A DNA stretch of 47,956 nt, from NCBI GenBank assembly GCA_040758525.1, contig JBFLVQ010000004.1, forward strand, positions 1-47,956. The letters are read 5' to 3'. The notes under the pieces were generated by a model. That model had not been told where the DNA came from. It searched no databases and saw only the letters and a list, made by a program, of their open reading frames with translations. This DNA comes from JBFLVQ01 sp040758525 (GTDB taxonomy: Bacteria; Acidobacteriota; Blastocatellia; Chloracidobacteriales; JADJPF01). Shown here piece after piece: positions 42,178 through 47,956 of the stretch. Both the position numbers and the translations under genes were made by a program. The number at the start of each line of letters is the position of its first letter. Positions within the stretch are counted from its first letter, which is position 1.

Positions 42178-44850
42178 TCATTTTCTCCATTCATCAATAA
42201 GCGAGGCAACCAGTCCTGTCCAACCGGTTTGATGTGAGGCGCCTAGACCGGCGCCATTATCGCCATGGAAATATTCGTAGAAGAGTATATAGTCGCGCCA
42301 GTATGGATCTTCCTGAAACTTCTTGGTGCCGCCATAAACAGGACGACGACCGTTCTCGCCACGTACAAAGATTTTGATCATACGATTAGCAATCTCTTCT
42401 GTCATTTCTGCTAAGGTAATTTCCTGACCACCATCAGCAGCCGACTTAACACTAAATGTCGGTCCAAAAGCCTTACCTAGTTTGCGTAAGGATTCAATGA
42501 TAAGAAATGTGGTAGGAAACCAGATAGGGCCACGCCAGTTCGAGTTGCCTCCTTTAATCTTACAATCGGCTTCTGCCGGTTCGTAACGCACTTCACTATT
42601 GCCATAAACAAAAGGAGCACGTTCATGCACTTTTGAGAGGCTACGTATACCCCAGTCAGAGAGGAATTCATTAGGATCTAGTACACGCTCAAGCAGTCGG
42701 CGTAACTGATCTTCATTCATGATTGCAAGAATATGTATATCATGGCCATCACGATTTACGGTAAAACAACAGCGCTGCACAATGTCTTGGCGATTGCGTA
42801 AGAACCAGTCCAGATTACTATTAAATTCGCGGAATGGTTCGATCCAATCGGCTTCCAAACGCTCAATTGCATAGATTGGAATAACCCCTACGAGCGAACG
42901 CACACGGAATTTATGAAATGAACCATCTGGGTAACGTAGTACATCATAAAAGAAACCGTCATGTTCATCATAGAGTGAATAGTCGCGCCCACCCATGTTT
43001 TTCATTGCCGCGCCTACATAGATATAGTGTTGGAAAAACTTGGTAGCAAGGCTCTCATAGACCTTATTCTGCTTGGCCAGTTCAAGCGCAATACGCATCA
43101 GATTAAGGCAGAACATACCCATCCAGCCAGTGGCATCTGACTGTTCTAGTACTACGCCACCAGGCAGTTTTTCACTACGGTCAAGCACAGTAATATTGTC
43201 TAGACCTAGGAAGCCTCCCTCAAAGACATTGTTACCTTGCGAGTCAACTTTATTAATCCACCAGGCAAAATTGATCAGTAGTTTATGGAAACACTTCTCA
43301 AGAAAGTCTCGATCGGCTTTGCCAGTGCGTATACGTTCCATGTTATAGACACGCCAGACCGCCCAGGCTTGCACAGGTGGATTGAGATCGGAAAATTCCC
43401 ATTCATAAGCAGGGATCTGTCCATTAGGGTGCTGAAACTGTTCAAATAGCATCAGCCAGAGCTGCTCTTTAGCAAAATCTAGATCAACCAGTGCTAGCGC
43501 AATACAATGGAAAGCAAGATCCCAGGCGGCAAACCAGGGATATTCCCATTTATCTGGCATCGAAAGAATACGCATCGAATTGAGATGTAACCAGTGTACA
43601 TTACGATTATGCCAGCGTGATTCTGGTGGTGGATAATCAGGATCATCACCACTAAGCCATAGATCAACATCAAAGAGATAGATCTGTTTGGTCCAGAGCA
43701 GACCAGCCAGCGCCTGACGCTGTATATTACGCTCATCTGGAGTGGCTTTAGCAGGATGTACAGTATCGTAGAATTCATCCGCCTCACGGTTACGTAGCGT
43801 GATAATATCATCAACTTCAGCCAGCGGTGTCTTCAGTCTATCAGGGGTAAGCCGTAAGCGCACAGTCACGGCTTGGCCAGCCGGGACATTGAGTGAATAG
43901 TGTACACAGGCCTTGGTGCCTTGCTGAGCAGGATTGATCGCTGCTTCACCATGAATTATATAGCGATGGAAAGCGTCTTTAACATATTGCTTATGATTAA
44001 CAGCCTTGGGTCCGTAAACCACTGGCATATTGGTCTCATTATCAGTAAAGAGCAGTTCACCGCCTGCGTCGGCATATAGGTAGCGTGGGCCAAGTCGGTA
44101 GGTGAAAGGGAGATTACTAAGCATCTCAGCGGTCGAATCATCGGCCAGCAAACTTACAAAGCCTTTACTAGAGGGACCAACCTTGATCGATGGTTCTGGG
44201 CCAGGCGGATTGGTCCAAGCCCAAGTGTTACGAAACCATAGATGTGGCAAGATATGTATAGGAGCATCCTCTGGGCCACGATTGAAGACTTGGATCTTTA
44301 TACAGATATCTTCTGGAGAGGCTTTTGCGTACTCAACAAAGATATCAAAGTAACGGTCATTATCAAAGATACCGGTATCGAGTAGTTCATATTCAAAACC
44401 ACGTCCATTGCGGTTGCGATTCTCATTGATCAATTGCCAATAAGGGTACTCTTCCTGAGGATATTTGTAGAGATATTTCAGGTAAGAATGAGTAGGGGTA
44501 CTATCTAGATAAAAATAGTACTCTTTAACATCCTCGCCATGATTGCCTTCGGCAGGTACCACGCCAAAAGCTCTCTCTTTAAGGATTGGATCGCGGCCAT
44601 TCCAGACTGCTAAGCCAAAGACTAGTAGTTGGTAACGATCACAAAATCCTGCTAGTCCATCCTCACCCCAGCGATAGGCTTTGCTGCGTGACTTATCATG
44701 AGGTAGATAGTCCCAAGCATTACCCGTATTACTATAATCCTCGCGTACCGTTCCCCAAGAACGTTCGCTCACATACGGTCCCCAACGCTTCCAGGAAGAT
44801 TGTCCTTCAGGTTTCGCTTTTAATCTCTCGTGCTCTTTTGTCATCTTCAT
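42178..44850 (-). CDS. GH63-like glucosidase (MGH1-type)
   Basis: 890 aa, without a signal peptide, so cytosolic. Long (alpha/alpha)6-barrel glycosidase related to family 63. Blocks include YVSERSWGTVREDYS, a GNAWDYLPHDKSRSKAYRWG segment, the WDLAFHCIALALVDLDFAKEQ barrel helix, AYEWEFSDLNPPVQAWA and the C-terminal YFHGDNGAGLGASHQTGWTG cut here. Acidic residues in WDLAF (Asp) and the H-Q-T-G-W-T end are typical catalytic-site surroundings. Relatives act on glucosylglycerate, mannosylglycerate or alpha-glucosides; which applies here cannot be told. It may take part in compatible-solute or glycogen turnover together with the GH57-like gene. The ATG has a weak ribosome site. Confidence 0.88.
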   Translation of the reverse strand: MKMTKEHERLKAKPEGQSSWKRWGPYVSERSWGTVREDYSNTGNAWDYLPHDKSRSKAYRWGEDGLAGFCDRYQLLVFGLAVWNGRDPILKERAFGVVPAEGNHGEDVKEYYFYLDSTPTHSYLKYLYKYPQEEYPYWQLINENRNRNGRGFEYELLDTGIFDNDRYFDIFVEYAKASPEDICIKIQVFNRGPEDAPIHILPHLWFRNTWAWTNPPGPEPSIKVGPSSKGFVSLLADDSTAEMLSNLPFTYRLGPRYLYADAGGELLFTDNETNMPVVYGPKAVNHKQYVKDAFHRYIIHGEAAINPAQQGTKACVHYSLNVPAGQAVTVRLRLTPDRLKTPLAEVDDIITLRNREADEFYDTVHPAKATPDERNIQRQALAGLLWTKQIYLFDVDLWLSGDDPDYPPPESRWHNRNVHWLHLNSMRILSMPDKWEYPWFAAWDLAFHCIALALVDLDFAKEQLWLMLFEQFQHPNGQIPAYEWEFSDLNPPVQAWAVWRVYNMERIRTGKADRDFLEKCFHKLLINFAWWINKVDSQGNNVFEGGFLGLDNITVLDRSEKLPGGVVLEQSDATGWMGMFCLNLMRIALELAKQNKVYESLATKFFQHYIYVGAAMKNMGGRDYSLYDEHDGFFYDVLRYPDGSFHKFRVRSLVGVIPIYAIERLEADWIEPFREFNSNLDWFLRNRQDIVQRCCFTVNRDGHDIHILAIMNEDQLRRLLERVLDPNEFLSDWGIRSLSKVHERAPFVYGNSEVRYEPAEADCKIKGGNSNWRGPIWFPTTFLIIESLRKLGKAFGPTFSVKSAADGGQEITLAEMTEEIANRMIKIFVRGENGRRPVYGGTKKFQEDPYWRDYILFYEYFHGDNGAGLGASHQTGWTGLVASLIDEWRK

Positions 44851-45055
44851 AGATCGCTACTTTATCCCCCCATTTGGAAATAACTATCTTATTGATTACC
44901 AGTAAGCGCAGGCCATCTTTACTGTAGGCGCCTAATATATAGTTAGCGTCTATCAATTCGCAACATGAGATTGGGATTTATTTAGTGTATTGAAGTGTTT
45001 GGCACTTTTGCATTATGGCATTGCCTGCCGTGATCGAATATTAGAAGATAGAATT

Positions 45056-45703
45056 ATGAGCAAGCCTTCAGTAATTTTGGTTGTTTCGCCACATCCAGAC
45101 GATCTGGAGATAGGTATGGGTGGGACAGTGGCACGCTTTAGCGCTACTGGTACACGTGTTATCTCCTTGGTACTTACAGATGGACGGCGTTCGCCACGTT
45201 CTTTCTCTTGTAGTGATGCGCAGATGGCAATAATACGTAAAGCTGAGGTTGAGGCGGCTGCGGCTCTGCTTGGCATCAATGATCTCTTTACTTTAGGATT
45301 AGCAGATCTACGCAGTGAAGAGAATCAACAGCAGGCAATTACCCAGTTTCTCGCGCTTATTGAACGGTTGCATCCAGATGAGATCTATCTTCCACATCCT
45401 AAACTAGACCGTCATGATTCACATCGTATAGGCGCGCAGATCTGTTTATCAGCACTTAAATCCCCCTATGCCAGACTATGGGCTTATGAAGTTTGGGGAC
45501 TCTTCTCAAATTGGGATCGTATAGAGGATATCAGCGATTATATTGAGCGCAAGCAAGCAGCAATTGAATGTCATCGTAGTCAAGTCTCGGATGTAGATTA
45601 TAGCGCCGGTGTATTAGGGTTAAATCGCTGGCGTGCAGTCTTTACTGATCCACACCAGATCCCATCATATCGTTATGTAGAAGCGTTTCTGCGCTTGGAT
45701 TGA
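45056..45703 (+). CDS. PIG-L/LmbE-family deacetylase
   Basis: A 215-aa zinc-dependent N-acetylglucosaminyl-type deacetylase. The Zn motif PHPDDLEIGMGGT is at the N-terminus, and the second motif HPDEIYLPHPKLDRHDSHRI supplies the third His. Relatives cleave the N-acetyl group from GlcNAc-containing sugars (bacillithiol or mycothiol synthesis, or lipopolysaccharide). ATG at 45056 (MSKPSVILVVSPH) is chosen; an upstream in-frame extension to 44990 is not needed. The substrate is not determined. Convergent with the zinc-ribbon protein gene. Confidence 0.92.
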   Translation: MSKPSVILVVSPHPDDLEIGMGGTVARFSATGTRVISLVLTDGRRSPRSFSCSDAQMAIIRKAEVEAAAALLGINDLFTLGLADLRSEENQQQAITQFLALIERLHPDEIYLPHPKLDRHDSHRIGAQICLSALKSPYARLWAYEVWGLFSNWDRIEDISDYIERKQAAIECHRSQVSDVDYSAGVLGLNRWRAVFTDPHQIPSYRYVEAFLRLD

Positions 45704-45746
45704 AAGGTACTGAGCAGATAATTCATAAACAAGGTATATGTGGCTC

Positions 45747-46226
45747 TTATTGGATATTCTGTTGTCTATGTATAGGCTCAAATTTACGGGTTGTATGCTC
45801 CGTTACGCTTGCGATCGGTTGTTTTGGCACATCGAATTGTAGAGGCGGTCCTTCCGTTAAGGCAGCTTGCTTTGATTCATCACTGGCTTTAGTTCCTAGA
45901 TAAACACTGAGCACACGAGACAGTTGGCGCAGCAGCATTGCCGAGATACCAAAGGTTGTTAGCAAAAAGAGTATTAGCACTACTATCAGGTGGCGAAATG
46001 CAAAGTCTTTATTTAAGAGTTTTATCGCCAAAATCGTAGTAAAAAAAAGACCACCAAGACCAACAATTACCGTTGCTATGGAAATATATTGAATTATTTC
46101 TAGCAAGTTTTTAGGTTTATTCTGCTGCTCAAGCGGATTAGTGGTGTGGGAGATTACTTTGGCTCCACAACGATTGCAGTAACTCAACCCTTGGCTTAGC
46201 ACCGTGCCGCAAGATGGACAATACAT
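45747..46226 (-). CDS. Zinc-ribbon membrane protein (159 aa)
   Basis: Starts MYCPSCGTVLSQGLSYCNRC, a C-x2-C ... C-x2-C zinc ribbon, then two membrane helices (about 48-70 and 79-99), then a soluble tail. Such proteins are frequent and poorly known in acidobacteria. Both the 527-aa protein of the T3SS locus and this one pair two helices with a zinc ribbon, but in reversed order, and they share no clear similarity. The start is an ATG without a strong ribosome site. The neighbouring stretch 46227-46403 contains a terminator. Confidence 0.8.
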   Translation of the reverse strand: MYCPSCGTVLSQGLSYCNRCGAKVISHTTNPLEQQNKPKNLLEIIQYISIATVIVGLGGLFFTTILAIKLLNKDFAFRHLIVVLILFLLTTFGISAMLLRQLSRVLSVYLGTKASDESKQAALTEGPPLQFDVPKQPIASVTEHTTRKFEPIHRQQNIQ

Positions 46227-46346
46227 ACTATATTTTTACCTCAGTTTACTGGCAATACGACCCTTGATTCCACGGTGTTCAGTAACTTTTCAGAAATGAG
46301 GGAGTGCTTTTAGAAGCGTAGATCCAACCCTCAGCAATATTAACAT

Positions 46347-46384
46347 AAAAGCGGTGCTAAGATGATGGTCTTAACACCGCTTTT
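46347..46384 (-). terminator. Strong intrinsic terminator after the GH57-like gene
   Basis: AAAAGCGGTG-c-TAAGA, a 6-base loop, then TCTTA-a-CACCGCTTTT. The stem is 15 bp with one mismatch, and U-rich ends lie on both sides, so it could stop transcription in either direction. On the minus strand it lies 20 bases past the stop of the 508-aa gene. Confidence 0.8.
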
Positions 46385-46403
46385 AATCTCTTCTTACCAG
46401 TTA

Positions 46404-47956
46404 CTACTTTACTGCCTGGCTGCGTGCTACCACCTTTTCACTAGCCTGCAGATCATCAAAGATCTGTGGGAATTTGGGTGGGTAGATATCATATAAGTAG
46501 CGATACATTGCCTGAACAAGGAAGTTGGTATCTGGACTTGTTCCCCAAGTCTGCTGCAGGTGATCGTAACAGAGAAAGACAAACAGACAGTATTCCTTCA
46601 TCTGTTCGATAAACTGCTGCCAGGATAAGCGGTCATGGGGTTTCTCAAGCAGTTTTGTGTGTAGTGCCTGTGCAGAGCGTGCAGCAGATGCTGCACGCTC
46701 ACGTAGATCACGAGCATAGGCAAGCTGTTTAAGTCCCGCGTCAATATCGATACCACGTTCATCCTGTTGACGAGAGAGTCCAAAGGTTAGATATCCTATA
46801 CGGGTATCTAAGAAACCTTCTAAAACTCGCTCCAAACCTGTAAAAAGCGTTTCATCAAGCGGACGGCGTGGCTTAGGTCGCAATAGTGGGTAGAGCTGTA
46901 GTTGCAGTTGTAGTAGTTCCGCGATCTGTATGCCATGTAGGTAAGGCCATTTTGCCCGTCCTTCATCAACTTGCCAACCCCAATTGCAGGCACGCTTCAT
47001 CAGTCGTAAGTGTAGCGGCAGTTGTTTCTCAGGAGGTAATCGCTGGAGTTCATAATTAAGGTCAGAGAGCACTTTACTGTTAATGTTAGTAAGCAGGCTG
47101 TAACCAAAAGACTCTAGTATCCAGTCAAACGGTTCGGTAAGGAAGCGGCCCGTATCCCAATAGATGAATGGGTAACGCTTAAAGACCTGCTCAACTATAT
47201 TCACTCCTTTGTAATTGCCAGTGCCCAGTGGTGGGTAATGTCCGTCAGAGCGTAATAACACACGTATTTCGGGTGCCCAAGAGGCACGCTGAAACTTCAC
47301 ATACGCATCTGGCAACTGTCCACCAAACGTAAGGTCTAGATACTGATCAGGAGAAACGAATTGGATCTCAATCTCATTCACCAGTTCTTTGATCACTTGT
47401 GGCCAAGCGGCAGCAAGGATCTGGAAGGCGGCATCACCAAAATCCATTAACTCCAAATCCTGTATATAAAGAATAAGACCACCATCTGGCGCTGCTGTAA
47501 TGGCCTGTCGCAGTACTTCTGTATACTCTGCGATAGCCTGCTGTTTGTCGATCGGGAAAGATAGATACTGATCATTACGATATTCGCTGTCAAAGACAGC
47601 ATATTCTCCTATTAGGAAACCTTGATTACGTACGCCCTCATGATGCCAGCGGGTAATAGGTCGCCAGATCTCCTGTGAGACGGGAAAATGGCGTGGCAAA
47701 GCTACCATATGGTTGCCGATACGAAAAGCGCGATGCACATAATCATACTCTGAATCCGAGACCTGATAGTGCATCTTCTCTGAGTCTAGATGTGGGAAGA
47801 TCAGCGCACGTACCCCCTCGCGCTCTAGCGAGGCAAGGTAGCGACTGTCTACTGAACATTCAGTAAAAAAGAAGACCTTATATTTTGGCCTAGGTGCGCC
47901 CATTATTTGATGTAGGAAGGATTCATTCAACCGTAGTTCCTCAAGTAGTTCTGCTT
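46404..47956 (-). CDS. Probable GH57-family glycoside hydrolase, C-terminal part (gene runs off the window)
   Basis: The open frame continues upstream to the window edge without a stop (AELLEELRLNESFLHQI is in frame), so the N-terminus lies outside; an in-frame TTG at 47930 is probably internal. The visible 517 residues show KVFFFTECSVDSRYLASLER, then GVRALIFP, resembling the GH57 stretch that follows the catalytic core, and IQFVSPDQYLDL, typical of the middle region. No catalytic Glu/Asp could be placed with confidence, so a related non-catalytic protein is possible. It might act on alpha-glucans together with the glucosidase at 42178-44850. Confidence 0.55.
   Translation of the reverse strand, partial: AELLEELRLNESFLHQIMGAPRPKYKVFFFTECSVDSRYLASLEREGVRALIFPHLDSEKMHYQVSDSEYDYVHRAFRIGNHMVALPRHFPVSQEIWRPITRWHHEGVRNQGFLIGEYAVFDSEYRNDQYLSFPIDKQQAIAEYTEVLRQAITAAPDGGLILYIQDLELMDFGDAAFQILAAAWPQVIKELVNEIEIQFVSPDQYLDLTFGGQLPDAYVKFQRASWAPEIRVLLRSDGHYPPLGTGNYKGVNIVEQVFKRYPFIYWDTGRFLTEPFDWILESFGYSLLTNINSKVLSDLNYELQRLPPEKQLPLHLRLMKRACNWGWQVDEGRAKWPYLHGIQIAELLQLQLQLYPLLRPKPRRPLDETLFTGLERVLEGFLDTRIGYLTFGLSRQQDERGIDIDAGLKQLAYARDLRERAASAARSAQALHTKLLEKPHDRLSWQQFIEQMKEYCLFVFLCYDHLQQTWGTSPDTNFLVQAMYRYLYDIYPPKFPQIFDDLQASEKVVARSQAVK

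Noticed and set aside
45000..45016. TTGGCAC...TTGCAT resembling a sigma-54 promoter before the PIG-L gene
   Set aside because: The GG to GC distance is seven bases instead of ten, which sigma-54 does not tolerate.
1..47956. CRISPR arrays, tRNA or rRNA genes, insertion sequences or phage genes
   Set aside because: No regularly spaced repeats, cloverleaf sequences, transposase or phage motifs were seen on either strand.

Overview
The window suggests a chromosomal segment of moderate GC from a Gram-negative bacterium. The best guess is an acidobacterial (Blastocatellia-like) lineage. The clues are a Ser/Thr kinase with a TolB-like domain and TPRs, a membrane protein with a Cys/Gly tail next to a DUF692 enzyme, a giant DUF4388-type protein, and an N-terminal zinc-ribbon membrane protein. 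This placement is inference, because no rRNA or ribosomal protein gene is present. TTG and GTG starts with good Shine-Dalgarno sequences are common.

Positions 1-15619, almost all on the minus strand, hold a type III secretion (T3SS) locus. In transcription order (right to left) it has: a low-complexity membrane/zinc-ribbon protein with a thrice-repeated motif; a FliA/WhiG-type sigma factor with its own sigma-70 promoter; SctI (inner rod); SctJ (lipoprotein ring); a FliG-like protein where SctK would be expected; SctL; SctN ATPase; SctO stalk; SctP ruler; an SctQ/FliM C-ring protein carrying an FHA domain; a FliO-like protein; SctR, SctS, SctT and SctU; an unknown 169-aa protein; and an SycD-like TPR chaperone. 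The leftmost bases look like the leader of another minus-strand gene outside the window. The mixture of flagellar traits (FliG-like, FliO-like, sigma-28, FliM-like fold) with non-flagellar SctI and lipoprotein SctJ, and no hook, filament, MotAB, secretin or SctD gene, points to a divergent export apparatus. A sigma-28-type promoter (TAAC-N15-GCCGATAA) precedes sctU, and strong hairpins lie between several genes.

Positions 16099-30681 carry regulation and housekeeping genes: a GAF-PAS histidine kinase, the divergent Ser/Thr kinase, polyphosphate kinase, small proteins with a decayed short-chain dehydrogenase, a sigma-54 activator without a recognisable sensor domain, a 1064-aa orphan, a YkgJ-type cysteine-cluster protein and a fatty-acid-hydroxylase-family membrane enzyme. 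ThiC follows at 30827-32365.

Positions 32649-35632 form a four-gene plus-strand operon: a TIGR04222-type membrane protein ending in a 7-Cys Gly/Ser tail, a DUF692/MNIO iron oxidase, a putative partner protein and a small membrane protein. It looks like a peptide-modification system acting on a membrane-anchored substrate, and with the T3SS it is the most interesting part of the window.

Positions 35650-47956 hold a secreted protein, a 1246-aa protein with a DUF4388/PATAN-like segment, DAHP synthase, a lone PaaA-like diiron protein, a GH63-like glucosidase, a PIG-L deacetylase, a zinc-ribbon membrane protein and the C-terminal part of a probable GH57-family protein cut by the window edge.
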